NCBI GenBank assembly: GCA_035528895.1
Contig: DATKXS010000057.1
Location: 1-36,325, forward strand
DNA: 36,325 bases
Direction: 5' to 3'
DNA from: UBA8522 sp035528895
GTDB lineage: Bacteria > Acidobacteriota > Aminicenantia > Aminicenantales > UBA8522
The position numbers and the translations under genes were made by a program. The notes below the pieces were generated by a model. It worked only from the letters and a program-made list of their open reading frames with translations, searched no databases and was not told the origin of the DNA. This document shows, one piece after another, positions 15,906 to 24,388 of this stretch; the stretch's first letter is position 1, and every line of letters begins with the position of its first letter.

Positions 15906-17378
15906 TCAACCTCCTCGTTTAAATTCCAAGGCCTGGCGATAGAGCCTCGCGTAGCCGCGCGCTGTCTCTTCCCAGGAATACTCCTGGCGCAAACCTTCTT
16001 CCATGAGCCTCCGCCAGTGGGCCGGTTTCTCGCTGTAACAGGCGACCGCCTGCTTGACGGCCCGGACGAGCGACCCGGCCGTGTAATCGCGGAAAACAAA
16101 ACCGTTCCCGGAGCCGGTCTTCGGGTTGACCCGGCGGATCGTCTCCTTCAAGCCGCCGGTGGCCCGGGCGACCGGGACCGTCCCGTAGCGGAAAGCGGCG
16201 AATTGATTGAGCCCGCTGGGTTCGCTGAGCGAGGGGAGGAGCAGGATATCGGCGCCGGCCATGATCTTGTGGATCAGAACCGGGTTCGATTCGAAACGGA
16301 AGACGACCCGGCCCGGGAAGCGCCGGGCGGCGGCGGCGAACTCTTTTTTATACCGTTCCTCTCCCTCGCCGCAGATGATCACCCCGGCTTCAAGCGCGAC
16401 GATCCCGCCCAGGGATTGGACCAGGATGTCCGCCCCTTTGAAGCGCGAAAGATGGGCGACGAAAGCGATTACGGGCCTTTCCGGAGACAGCGAAAATCCC
16501 GCCTCCGCGATCAGGTCCCGCTTGCATTCCGTCTTCCCTTCCAGGCGGCCGGGGCCGAAGTTGGCGGCGATATAAGGATCCTTCTCCGGGTCCCAGGCCT
16601 CCCGGTCGATGCCGTTGCGCACACTGGTAAAGAACTTTCTCCGCTTTCTCAGGATGCCGCCGAGCTCATCCTTCCCCTTCCTGGACAGGAGCTCCCTCTC
16701 GTAGGAAGAGCTCACGGTGTTGATCAGGTCGGCATAGACGGCGCCCACCTGCAGGAAGTTGAGCTTGCCGTTCAGGGAAATCTGCTGCGGATCGAAGAAA
16801 TCCCAGTTCAATTCCGTCAAGGCCAGGCTCTCGGCCGGAAACTCGCCTTGAAAGGCGGTGTTATGGAGCGTCAAGACCGTGGCCACGGACTTGAGGACAG
16901 GATCATCCCGGTAGTGAGACCGCAGGAATACGGGGATGAGAGCGGTCGGCCAGTTGTGACAGTGGAGGACGTCGACCGGCGGGCCGTCCCGGCGCAAAAA
17001 TTCGAGCGCCGCCCGGCTGAAAAAGACGAACCGTTCGTCGTTGTCAAGATAGTTCCCGGTCGGCGGCCCATAGATGTTCTCACGCAAAAAATATTTGGGG
17101 CTGTCGATGAGGTAGATCTCGTAGCCCCTCTGTTCCGCTTTAAACACGGAGGCCTTCACCCGCTCTCCGTTCAGAGGGACGGCGAGCTCGGGATTAACAA
17201 TGATGGTATCCAGCGAGGCGATCTGGGGCGTGCTGTACTTGGGTAAGATCAGGGAGACCTTCATCCCCAGGGAAGCGAGGTATCCGGGAAGAGCCGCGCA
17301 GAACTCTGCCAGCTCGCCGGACCTGGCGAAAGGCGCGGCTTCCGGGGTGACCAGAGCAACACGAAGTTCGTTAGTCAT
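15906..17378 (-). CDS. glgA: Glycogen/starch synthase, GT5 family, 490 aa
   Basis: GlgA-type GT-B enzyme predicted to extend alpha-1,4-glucan from ADP- or UDP-glucose. The two Rossmann-like halves span about residues 1-240 and 270-470. The second half has C-G-E-G-E-E, A-D-I-L-L-L-P-S-L-S-E-P-S-G-L-N-Q (normally E-P-C-G-L-T-Q) and A-T-G-G-L-K-E-T-I. The N-terminal donor loop is unusual: the K-T/S-G-G-L motif of bacterial GlgA is replaced by R-S-G-E-L-A-E-F at about residues 19-26. Donor choice or even activity may therefore differ from classical enzymes. A consensus promoter lies just upstream, giving a leader of only a few bases and no Shine-Dalgarno sequence. It heads the glgA-trxA-trxB unit. 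Confidence 0.85.
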   Translation of the reverse strand: MTNELRVALVTPEAAPFARSGELAEFCAALPGYLASLGMKVSLILPKYSTPQIASLDTIIVNPELAVPLNGERVKASVFKAEQRGYEIYLIDSPKYFLRENIYGPPTGNYLDNDERFVFFSRAALEFLRRDGPPVDVLHCHNWPTALIPVFLRSHYRDDPVLKSVATVLTLHNTAFQGEFPAESLALTELNWDFFDPQQISLNGKLNFLQVGAVYADLINTVSSSYERELLSRKGKDELGGILRKRRKFFTSVRNGIDREAWDPEKDPYIAANFGPGRLEGKTECKRDLIAEAGFSLSPERPVIAFVAHLSRFKGADILVQSLGGIVALEAGVIICGEGEERYKKEFAAAARRFPGRVVFRFESNPVLIHKIMAGADILLLPSLSEPSGLNQFAAFRYGTVPVARATGGLKETIRRVNPKTGSGNGFVFRDYTAGSLVRAVKQAVACYSEKPAHWRRLMEEGLRQEYSWEETARGYARLYRQALEFKRGG

Positions 17379-17389
17379 AGGGACAAATC

Positions 17390-17418
17390 ATATTAGCCGC
17401 GGGACCCCAAATTGTCAA
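17390..17418 (-). promoter_or_regulatory. Sigma70-type promoter for glgA-trxA-trxB
   Basis: On the minus strand, TTGACA (17413-17418) is separated by 17 bp from TAATAT (17390-17395). Transcription would start about five bases before the glgA ATG at 17378. No Shine-Dalgarno sequence lies between, so the glgA message is predicted to be nearly leaderless. This promoter separates glgA from nadK. Confidence 0.65.
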
Positions 17419-17427
17419 ACAAGGCTC

Positions 17428-17541
17428 GGGGTAGTGGCCTCGAAACCGCGCCCGCTCACTCCTCATACGGGTTTCTCATGCCACTACCCCTCGCCTGGCC
17501 GAAAAAACAGGTGCCCGCTCTTCGCTCAGGCGGATTTCTCA
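17428..17541. repeat. Intergenic inverted repeat plus two imperfect direct repeats
   Basis: An 11-bp perfect inverted repeat (GGGGTAGTGGC at 17428-17438, GCCACTACCCC at 17480-17490) encloses a second pair (GAAACC at 17442-17447, GGTTTC at 17470-17475). In addition, 17450-17478 and 17513-17541 are imperfect direct copies of one 29-bp unit, both starting GCCCGCTC and ending TTTCTCA. The segment fills the 181-bp gap between nadK and glgA and contains no gene that I can see. It looks like a dispersed palindromic repeat family; it could also serve as a transcript boundary for the long upstream operon. Confidence 0.6.
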
Positions 17542-17559
17542 GCATACAGCCCGAGCCTT

Positions 17560-18417
17560 TTAAGGGAAGGTGGCCCAGCCGAGTTTTTCTTTGAGCAGGT
17601 CGAAATAGTTCCTCTTCGGCGAGGAGACGAGGGCGAGCTCAAAAGAGGCCTTCTGGATCTCGACGACATCGTTCTTCCCCAGGGTGATCCCCCTCTGCCC
17701 GTCGAGCGTCAGGTAGACCTCCTCGCCGGCCGTGAGGAGCTGGATCCTGACCCGGGAGCTCGAGGAAATGACCATCGGCCGGAGAGAGAGTGCGTGGGGG
17801 CAGATCGGCGCCAAGACGAGAGCGGGGACGTACGGCTGAACGATCGGGCCGCCCGCCGAGAGAGAGTAGCCGGTCGAACCGGTCGGTGTGGCGACGATCA
17901 GTCCGTCGGCCTTGAGGGCGGCGATCTCTTTGTCGTCGATCCAGATGCCGATCTGGATCATTCGGGCGACGGCCCCCTTATCGATGACGACATCGTTGAG
18001 GCAGTAGTAGGTCTTACCGCGGCAGCGGGCCTCGAGGAGCTGCCGCGGACTGATAACGTCCTCTTTGCCTTCGAGAAAAGAATCCAGGGTGACATAGATC
18101 TCGTCGGTCGGTACCTCCGTCAGAAAACCGAGACGCCCCAGGTTGACGCCCAGCACCGGGACGTCCCTCTGAGCGGCCAGGTGGGCGACGCTGAGGAGAG
18201 TGCCGTCCCCTCCGAGGACGATCATCAGGTCCACCCGGGCCGGAAGCTCCTCGCGCGGCAGTCCATCCTTGAGGAGCAATTTCCGAGCGGCGACGTCCTC
18301 AAGGATGCAGCCGATCTTTCTCTTCTCCAAATTCTGCATCAGGTCGCGCAGGATCGATTCAATGTTGGGCGCATGCGGTTTGATGACGATACCGACGGTT
18401 CTAATCTTTCGCTTCAT
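17560..18417 (-). CDS. nadK: NAD kinase, 285 aa
   Basis: NAD kinase phosphorylates NAD+ to NADP+ in the cytoplasm using ATP or polyphosphate. The G-G-D-G-T motif is at residues 69-73, L-N-D-V-V at 140-144 (usually N-E), and the second conserved block T-P-T-G-S-T-G-Y-S begins near residue 177. The length matches the bacterial family. The ATG lies inside the end of tlyA, a 17-base overlap, and tlyA-nadK is a common gene order in bacteria. It is the last gene of the long minus-strand housekeeping run before the repeat-containing spacer. The assignment is secure. Confidence 0.94.
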   Translation of the reverse strand: MKRKIRTVGIVIKPHAPNIESILRDLMQNLEKRKIGCILEDVAARKLLLKDGLPREELPARVDLMIVLGGDGTLLSVAHLAAQRDVPVLGVNLGRLGFLTEVPTDEIYVTLDSFLEGKEDVISPRQLLEARCRGKTYYCLNDVVIDKGAVARMIQIGIWIDDKEIAALKADGLIVATPTGSTGYSLSAGGPIVQPYVPALVLAPICPHALSLRPMVISSSSRVRIQLLTAGEEVYLTLDGQRGITLGKNDVVEIQKASFELALVSSPKRNYFDLLKEKLGWATFP

Positions 18418-19195
18418 GGACCACCTCGCTGACCAATTCAGGGAGCTCTTCCGGAGGCAAGGACGGTTTCCTCAACACCCAGTGGACGAAGAACTCGCGG
18501 TTTCCCCTCTGCCCGCGGACCGTGCAGCCGTGAAGTCCCAGAACGCCGAATCCCATTTCCCGGGCTCCCTCCAGCAGCCTGTTCAAGACCTCTTCATGCT
18601 GGGCGGGATCTCTGACGACGCCCTTCTTGCCGACCCGTCCTTTACCCACTTCGAACTGGGGCTTGAGCAGGCAGAGCACATCGCCGTCATCCCCGATATC
18701 CCGGACCGCCGGCAGGACCTTGAGGACGGAGATAAAAGACAGGTCCATAGTCACGATAGCCGGCTTCTCCGGGAAATCTCCGGGCCTAAGATAACGGGCG
18801 TTCTTTTCGAGCATGACCACCCGGGGGTCACGGCGCAGCCGCCAGTCGAGCTGGCTCGTGGAAACGTCGACGGCGTAGACGAGCCTGGCCCCTCTCTGAA
18901 GGAGGCAGTCCGTGAACCCGCCGGTCGATGAGCCCAGGTCGGCGGCGACCTTTCCTTCGACCGGGACCGCGAAGGCATCCAGCGCCTCGGCCAGCTTCAG
19001 TCCCCCGCGGCCCACGTAGGGGCTGCCTTCGCTCACGGTGAGTCCGGTCTCCGGGCCGAGGAGCTCTCCCGGTTTTTCCACCCTCCGTCCTTCCGCATAG
19101 ACGAGTCCGGCCATGATGAGCGCCTGGGCTTTCTGCCGGCTCTCGGCCAGGCCGCGGTCGAGGACGATCCTGTCCGCCCTCTCTCTTTTTTTCAT
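18401..19195 (-). CDS. tlyA: TlyA-family rRNA (cytidine-2'-O)-methyltransferase, 264 aa
   Basis: TlyA-type protein with an N-terminal S4 RNA-binding domain (about residues 4-65; R-A-D-R-I-V-L-D-R-G-L-A-x-S-R-x-x-A) and a C-terminal FtsJ-like SAM methyltransferase domain. In the latter, Y-V-G-R-G-G-L-K-L begins near residue 80 and D-L-G-S-S-T-G-G-F-T-D is the SAM-binding motif. M-D-L-S-F-I-S follows at motif IV. Characterised members methylate 16S and 23S rRNA and affect capreomycin sensitivity; hemolysin annotations exist but are less certain. It sits 25 bp after dxs and overlaps nadK. Confidence 0.9.
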   Translation of the reverse strand: MKKRERADRIVLDRGLAESRQKAQALIMAGLVYAEGRRVEKPGELLGPETGLTVSEGSPYVGRGGLKLAEALDAFAVPVEGKVAADLGSSTGGFTDCLLQRGARLVYAVDVSTSQLDWRLRRDPRVVMLEKNARYLRPGDFPEKPAIVTMDLSFISVLKVLPAVRDIGDDGDVLCLLKPQFEVGKGRVGKKGVVRDPAQHEEVLNRLLEGAREMGFGVLGLHGCTVRGQRGNREFFVHWVLRKPSLPPEELPELVSEVVHEAKD

Positions 19196-19220
19196 GCCTA
19201 CTCTATGGAAAAAGTCAGGA

Positions 19221-21092
19221 TTATTCGCGGAAAAACCGGCGGACCCGGGCGGCCAGGCCCGAGGCGTCGAGGCCGAACATTTTCTTGATCTCGTCGGACT
19301 TCCCTAGAGCATAGATCTCCGCCGGCAGTCCGATCGCCAGGAAGCGGATATCGAACCGCCGTTCCCGGTCGAGGAGCTCCCGGACAGCACTCCCGAACCC
19401 ACCGCTGACCACGCCTTCCTCGACGGTGATGATCGCGTTCCCTTTTTGAGCATAGGAAAGGATGGCCTCTTCGTCCAGGGGCTTGGCAAAGCGGGCGTTG
19501 ATCACGGCCAAAGAGAGGCCTTCCTTTTCCAGTTCGGAAGCGGCTTCGAGCGCTGCCGGGACCAGGCTGCCGAAGGCCAACAGCAGGTTTCTCCCTTCTT
19601 TGAGGCGTTCGCTCCGGCCCAGCGCGATCTCCTGCGGGTTCTCCTCGAGAACCACACCCCGCCCCTTGCCCTTGGGATAACGGACGGCCGCCGGATGACC
19701 GTAGGTGAGCGCCGACTTCAGCATCCGCTGGAGCTCGTTCTCGTCCTGGGGTGCCATGACGATCATGTGGGGCAGGTGGCGCAAGTAGATGATGTCGTTG
19801 ATCCCCTGGTGTGTCGGCCCGTCATCGGAGACGATGCCGGACCGGTCCAGGGCGAAGACCACAGGCAGGTCCTGGAGCGCCACATCATGGTAGAGCTGGT
19901 CGTAAGCCCGCTGAAGGAAGGTGGAGTAGATGGCTACCACCGGCTTGAGGCCGCGCAGGGCCAGGCCGGCCGCGAAGTTCACCGCGTGCTGCTCGGCGAT
20001 GCCGACATCGTAGAAACGGTCCGGAAATTCCCGGGCAAAGCCGCTCAGGCCGGTCCCCTCCGGCATGGCCGCCGTGACGGCGATGATTCTCTCGTCCTGG
20101 CGGGCCAGGTTGCACATGGTCTTCCCGAACACCGCCGAATAAGTGGGCACCGTGGAGCTGCTGAGCGGCTCGCCCGTCGCCCGGTTGAACGGCGCCGTAC
20201 CGTGAAATCGCTCCGGATTACTCTGGGCTGGAGCGTAGCCACGGCCTTTCTGGGTCACGCAGTGGATGAGAACGGGTCCGTCGTAGGTCTGGGCGTCCCG
20301 GAAGACCTCGATCAGGGAGGAAAGGCTGTGGCCCTGGACCGGTCCGACATACCTGATCCCCAACTCTTCGAAGACCAGGCCAGGGAAAAAAACCTTTTTG
20401 ACAGCATCTTCCAAGGCCCGACCGACCTTAATAAGCGGCCAGCCGACGGCCGGGATGGACTTGAGGATGGACTTGGCGTGGTCCTTGATCCTGAGGTAAT
20501 GTTGACCGGATACGAGGTAGGTCAGGTATTTGGACAGAGCACCGACGTTCGGTGAAATCGACATCTCGTTGTAATTGAGGACGATGATGAGCGGCTCTCG
20601 GAGGAGGCCGATCTGATTGAGCGCTTCCCAGGCGACACCGCCGGTCAGGCCGCCGTCGCCGACGACGGCGATCACTTTATGGTCGTCTCGGCGCTTGTTC
20701 CGGGCCACGGCAATGCCCAGAGCGGCCGAGAGGGCGGTCGAAGCATGGCCGGTGTTGTAGATGTCGTGCTCGCTCTCATTCCGGTCGGGGAACCCCAGGA
20801 TCCCCTGATGCTGCCGCAGTGTGCCGAAACGGTCCCTGCGGCCGGTCAAGATCTTGTGTGTATAGCATTGGTGACCGACGTCCCAAACGATCGTATCGCG
20901 CGGAGAATCGAAGACATAGTGAAGGGCGATCGTCAACTCGACCGCTCCCAGATTGGAGGCCAGGTGGCCGCCGTTTTTAGAGACGACTTCGAGAATGAGG
21001 GCCCGCATTTCGCCCGCCAATTGGGGCAATCTTTCCGGCGGAAGCTTCTTCAGGTCGCGGGGACTATCGATCTCGTCCAGGAGCTTAGGCAT
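19221..21092 (-). CDS. dxs: 1-deoxy-D-xylulose-5-phosphate synthase, 623 aa
   Basis: DXS condenses pyruvate and glyceraldehyde-3-phosphate, using thiamine diphosphate, to start the MEP isoprenoid pathway. The thiamine-binding block G-D-G-G-L-T-G-G is followed about 25 residues later by the N-Y-N-E-M-S-I-S segment. H-L-A-S-N-L-G near residue 45 and D-V-G-H-Q-C-Y are the N-terminal conserved parts. The transketolase-like V-G-I-A-E-Q-H-A-V carries the catalytic Glu. The frame is open 23 codons further upstream, but the ATG at 21092 gives the usual DXS N-terminus. It overlaps ispA by 8 bases, so two isoprenoid genes are coupled. Confidence 0.95.
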   Translation of the reverse strand: MPKLLDEIDSPRDLKKLPPERLPQLAGEMRALILEVVSKNGGHLASNLGAVELTIALHYVFDSPRDTIVWDVGHQCYTHKILTGRRDRFGTLRQHQGILGFPDRNESEHDIYNTGHASTALSAALGIAVARNKRRDDHKVIAVVGDGGLTGGVAWEALNQIGLLREPLIIVLNYNEMSISPNVGALSKYLTYLVSGQHYLRIKDHAKSILKSIPAVGWPLIKVGRALEDAVKKVFFPGLVFEELGIRYVGPVQGHSLSSLIEVFRDAQTYDGPVLIHCVTQKGRGYAPAQSNPERFHGTAPFNRATGEPLSSSTVPTYSAVFGKTMCNLARQDERIIAVTAAMPEGTGLSGFAREFPDRFYDVGIAEQHAVNFAAGLALRGLKPVVAIYSTFLQRAYDQLYHDVALQDLPVVFALDRSGIVSDDGPTHQGINDIIYLRHLPHMIVMAPQDENELQRMLKSALTYGHPAAVRYPKGKGRGVVLEENPQEIALGRSERLKEGRNLLLAFGSLVPAALEAASELEKEGLSLAVINARFAKPLDEEAILSYAQKGNAIITVEEGVVSGGFGSAVRELLDRERRFDIRFLAIGLPAEIYALGKSDEIKKMFGLDASGLAARVRRFFRE

Positions 21093-21954
21093 GATCGGCC
21101 TCAGGCTCGAGCTCGAGAAGGGACAGGGCGTGGTGCCGGAGTTCGTCCGCCCGGCGCCCAAATCCCGCCAATGAGACGATCGCTTTGCGGATCAGGCTTT
21201 CCAGCCTTTTTTCGGCCCTGGCCGCTCCGGCAAAAGCGACGTAATCGGGGCGGTCGGGGACGCCGGCCTTCTTTTTTTGCCGGGCGTCGAGGAGATCGTC
21301 CCGGACCTGGAAAGCCAGTCCGACGCTCTTTCCAAAATCTCTGATGGCCTGTCTTTCGGCAGCCCGGGAGTTGCCGAGTAGGGCGCCCACCTCCACCGCG
21401 GCGAGAATAAGAGCCCCCGTTTTTTTGTGGATGAGATCCTCGATCTTCGCCCGGGTCAGGCCCTTGGGTTTCAGGGTAATATCGAGCGCCTGGCCGCCGA
21501 CCATTCCGTCAACCCCGGCGTTCCGGCTGACCATCCGGATAGCCTCCTGTTGCAGCCGTATCTTGTCCCTGGGAACGGGCGCTCCGGCCATCGCCTCAAA
21601 AGCCAAGGTCAGCAACCCGTCTCCGGCCAGAATGGCCAGGTTTTCGCCGAAGGCCCGATGGAGGCTCGGCTTCCCCCGGCGGAAATCGTCATTGTCCATC
21701 GACGGCAGGTCGTCATGGACGAGAGAGTAGCTGTGGATGAGCTCAAGGGCACAGGCGAACGGGAGAAGGAGCGGCGGAGAGACGCCGAAACAGACTCCCG
21801 AGGAAAGGACGAGGAGCGGCCGGAACCTCTTTCCCCCCGGAAAAACGGCATAGCGCATCGCCCGGAAAAGAGGCCCGTCATCACGCTGAAGGAGACAATC
21901 GAGGGCCTTTTCGATCAGACGTTTCTTGGCCGCCAGTCCGGCTTCTATACGCAT
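21085..21954 (-). CDS. ispA: Polyprenyl (farnesyl/geranylgeranyl) diphosphate synthase, 289 aa
   Basis: This is a trans-isoprenyl diphosphate synthase that builds C15 or C20 allylic diphosphates. The first Asp-rich motif is H-D-D-L-P-S-M-D-N-D-D and the second is F-Q-V-R-D-D-L-L-D. The G-G-K-R-F-R-P substrate-binding motif is near residue 40. The length fits IspA-type enzymes. The frame runs far upstream into xseB, but the ATG at 21954 aligns with the family N-terminus. Gene order xseA-xseB-ispA-dxs is common in proteobacteria and supports the naming. Chain length (C15 or C20) cannot be read with confidence. Confidence 0.92.
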   Translation of the reverse strand: MRIEAGLAAKKRLIEKALDCLLQRDDGPLFRAMRYAVFPGGKRFRPLLVLSSGVCFGVSPPLLLPFACALELIHSYSLVHDDLPSMDNDDFRRGKPSLHRAFGENLAILAGDGLLTLAFEAMAGAPVPRDKIRLQQEAIRMVSRNAGVDGMVGGQALDITLKPKGLTRAKIEDLIHKKTGALILAAVEVGALLGNSRAAERQAIRDFGKSVGLAFQVRDDLLDARQKKKAGVPDRPDYVAFAGAARAEKRLESLIRKAIVSLAGFGRRADELRHHALSLLELEPEADHA

Positions 21955-21958
21955 CGGA

Positions 21959-22267
21959 TCAAAAGGGAGTTTCTTCCTCCTCCTCCTCTTCGTCTTCTTC
22001 TCCCTTGTCTCCCTTTTCTTGCGGCGAGGAATAGCCGACTTCCCGGTCGAGGTCAAAAGGTTCTTTCCGGACTCCGCCCTTCTCGTCCTTAAGCAGGACC
22101 TCGACTTTTCTCTCGGCCTTCCCGAGCTCTTCCCGGAGATACTTGGCCAGCTTGACTCCCTTCTCAAAAAGGGCCATCGATTCATTCAGGGAGAGGCCTC
22201 CCTTTTCCAACTTCTGGACGATGCTCTCCAGGTCGGCCAGGGCCTTTTCGAAGCTCATGCCGGTCAT
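21959..22267 (-). CDS. xseB: Exodeoxyribonuclease VII small subunit, 102 aa, with acidic C-terminal tail
   Basis: XseB is the small helical subunit of exonuclease VII. The family core is clear: S-F-E-K-A-L-A-D-L-E-S-I-V-Q-K-L-E-K-G-G-L-S then S-M-A-L-F-E-K-G-V-K-L. The core ends near residue 70, and an extra acidic tail follows with a run of seven Glu near the end; typical XseB is about 80 residues. The ATG at 22267 is preferred: AAAGGAG lies just upstream and it overlaps the xseA stop as ATGA. An ATG at 22258 would be three residues shorter. The purine-rich GAG codons of the tail also look like ribosome-binding sites just before ispA. Confidence 0.88.
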   Translation of the reverse strand: MTGMSFEKALADLESIVQKLEKGGLSLNESMALFEKGVKLAKYLREELGKAERKVEVLLKDEKGGVRKEPFDLDREVGYSSPQEKGDKGEEDEEEEEEETPF

Positions 22268-23595
22268 TTTTTCTCCTTTGCCAGGCGGTCCTCCAGCCGC
22301 GTCTTCCGGTCGATCTCCCTGACCCGGCAGGTGAACGCGCCCTTGTAGAAAGAAACGGTGACGTCCGTGTCCGTCTCGACGTCCTCGACCCTCCGGATTA
22401 GCTGCAAGTCGCCCTTCCAACAGAGGGTATAGCCTTTTTTCAGTATATTCAGCGGGCTGAGGTTGTGCAACTCAAGGGAGAGTCTCTCCCAGCGCGCGCC
22501 CAGGTTCTGGAGGAGGCGGCGAACGTTCGAGGTCATCTTCTCCTCGAAGAGGGTCACCGCGGCCCGGTTCTCGGCAAGGGTCATCTTTCTACGACGGAAG
22601 ACGTCCCTCGCTCTCTCCTCGAGGTCGTCGACCCGCTGCTCCAGGTTGTAAAGGGCCAACCGAAAATTCTGGAAGACGCGGTGACGACTGAGGTCGGAGA
22701 CGAGCTGCCTGCGCCCCTGCAGAAAAAAGAGCAGGTTCTGAGTTAGCCGCTTGCTCCAGCCATCGATCCGGTCGACCAGAGCCTGTTCTTCCTTAATCAC
22801 GATCTCCGCCGCCACCGACGGTGTCGAGGCCCGGATATCGGCGACGAAATCGGCGATGGTGAAATCGACCTCGTGGCCGACCGCCGAAATGATGGGAATG
22901 GGACAACGGAAGATGGCTCGGGCCACTTTTTCCTCGTTGAAAGCCCAGAGGTCCTCGATCGACCCGCCGCCACGGCCGACGATGATGACATCGATGTCCG
23001 GCCGGCGCCCCAGGTAATCAATCCCCTCGACGATCTCTTCAGCGGCACCCTCTCCCTGGACCTTGACGGGATAGATGAGGATGTGGAGACGGGCGAACCG
23101 CCTCTCCAGCGTCCTCAGGATGTCGACGATGGCCGCCCCGCGGGGGGAGGTGATGATACCCACCTTCTTGGGAAAGAGGGGCAGCGGCTTTTTATGTTTG
23201 GGATCGAACAGTCCCTCGACCCGGAGCTTCTCTTTGAGCTGCTCGAAAGCGAGCTGGAGGGCTCCTTTCCCCTTGGGTTCGACCCGCTCGACGACGATCT
23301 GGTATTCGCCGCGGGGCTCATAGACGTTCAGCCGGCCTCGGCAGATGACCTGGAGTCCGTCCTTCAGTTCGAAAGCCACCCGCCGGGCTTCGCCCCGGAA
23401 CATCACGCCGCGGAGTTGACTGCGCTCGTCCTTCAGGGTGAAATAGAGATGCCCGGAGCTGTGGCGGTGAAAGTTGGAGACCTCCCCTTCCACCCAGACA
23501 GCCGGGAAGGCGTTCTCGAGCTCCAGCTTGACCAGCTTGGTGATCTCGGAGACCGTGTAGATCCGGTCGGGCTTCACCAGGCCTTCGTTATTCAC
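22264..23595 (-). CDS. xseA: Exodeoxyribonuclease VII large subunit, 443 aa
   Basis: XseA is the catalytic subunit of exonuclease VII, which degrades single-stranded DNA from both ends. The N-terminal OB-fold has Y-T-V-S-E-I-T-K and V-W-V-E-G-E-V-S-N-F. The catalytic core carries I-I-T-S-P-R-G-A-A-I and the V-G-R-G-G-G-S-I-E-D-L-W-A-F-N motif, then S-A-V-G-H-E-V-D-F-T. A coiled-coil section follows and the C-terminus ends with an L-x-P-L-x-I-L-x-K-G-Y box. The GTG at 23595 gives the family N-terminus and overlaps the upstream ymdB-type gene by 8 bases; the frame itself is open 19 codons further. Confidence 0.93.
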   Translation of the reverse strand: MNNEGLVKPDRIYTVSEITKLVKLELENAFPAVWVEGEVSNFHRHSSGHLYFTLKDERSQLRGVMFRGEARRVAFELKDGLQVICRGRLNVYEPRGEYQIVVERVEPKGKGALQLAFEQLKEKLRVEGLFDPKHKKPLPLFPKKVGIITSPRGAAIVDILRTLERRFARLHILIYPVKVQGEGAAEEIVEGIDYLGRRPDIDVIIVGRGGGSIEDLWAFNEEKVARAIFRCPIPIISAVGHEVDFTIADFVADIRASTPSVAAEIVIKEEQALVDRIDGWSKRLTQNLLFFLQGRRQLVSDLSRHRVFQNFRLALYNLEQRVDDLEERARDVFRRRKMTLAENRAAVTLFEEKMTSNVRRLLQNLGARWERLSLELHNLSPLNILKKGYTLCWKGDLQLIRRVEDVETDTDVTVSFYKGAFTCRVREIDRKTRLEDRLAKEKK

Positions 23596-24388
23596 CGGCC
23601 TCCTCGACGAAATATTCCCGCCGGATCGAGAGGGCCCGGCCGGTTTCGGCATTCACTTCGATCAAGACCGAAGAAAAGACGAGGCCTTGTTTCTCCGGCT
23701 CGAAACGCTGCGGCCGCGCCGTCAGAAAGCGGGCCACGGCCTGTTCCGGCCGGATACCGATCACGGATTGGTATCCCCCCGCCATGCCGGCGTCCGTGAT
23801 ATAGGCAGTGCCACGAGGCAGGATGCGCTCGTCGGCGGTCGGGACATGGGTATGCGTCCCGATGACCGCCGAGACTTTCCCGTCGAGGTACCAGCCCAGG
23901 GCCTGCTTTTCCGAGGTCGCTTCGGCATGGAAATCGACGATAACAATGGGTGTCACGGAGCGGAGCTTCTCAACCTCTTCGTCGGCCACCCGAAAGGGAC
24001 AGTCGAGCGGCTCCATAAAGACCCGTCCCTGGAGGTTCAGGATGGCCGCCTTCCAGCCCTTTGGGCTCTCCAGGATATACGAACCTTTTCCTGGATTCCG
24101 GGGAGGATAGTTGGCCGGACGTAGAAGCCTTGGCTCGCGGTCGAGATAGGGCAAGGCCTCTTTCTTATCCCAGATATGATTCCCGGAGGTGAGGACATCG
24201 ACCTGCCCGAGGAGCTCCGCGCCCACATCCTCGGTGATTCCGACACCTCCGGCCGCATTCTCGGCGTTGGCCACGACGAAATCAAGAGAGTGCTTCTCCC
24301 TGATCCGGGGCAGAAACCTCTTCAGCGCCCGGCGTCCCGGCTGACCGATGATATCACCGACAAAGAGGAATCTCCGTCTATCTGGCAT
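23588..24388 (-). CDS. ymdB: YmdB/TIGR00282-family metallophosphoesterase, 266 aa
   Basis: Members of this family are di-metal phosphodiesterases; Bacillus YmdB hydrolyses cyclic nucleotides and influences biofilm and sporulation decisions. All metal-binding positions are visible: Asp12 in V-G-D-I-I-G, Glu43-Asn44 in N-A-E-N, Asn70-His71 in S-G-N-H, His154 in D-F-H-A-E, and His179 and His181 in G-T-H-T-H. The gene lies directly after rny, with an 11-base overlap; rny-ymdB pairs are also found in Firmicutes. A role in turnover of cyclic nucleotides is inferred from the family. The start ATG gives a canonical N-terminus. Confidence 0.92.
   Translation of the reverse strand: MPDRRRFLFVGDIIGQPGRRALKRFLPRIREKHSLDFVVANAENAAGGVGITEDVGAELLGQVDVLTSGNHIWDKKEALPYLDREPRLLRPANYPPRNPGKGSYILESPKGWKAAILNLQGRVFMEPLDCPFRVADEEVEKLRSVTPIVIVDFHAEATSEKQALGWYLDGKVSAVIGTHTHVPTADERILPRGTAYITDAGMAGGYQSVIGIRPEQAVARFLTARPQRFEPEKQGLVFSSVLIEVNAETGRALSIRREYFVEEAGE

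Noticed and set aside
15642..17246. 534-codon open frame on the + strand opposite trxA and glgA
   Set aside because: Antisense shadow of trxA and glgA, both of which have clear motifs; no domain is recognisable in the + frame.
17200..18432. 410-codon open frame on the + strand opposite glgA end and nadK
   Set aside because: Covers the nadK gene and the repeat spacer in antisense; no ribosome-binding site and no family motif.
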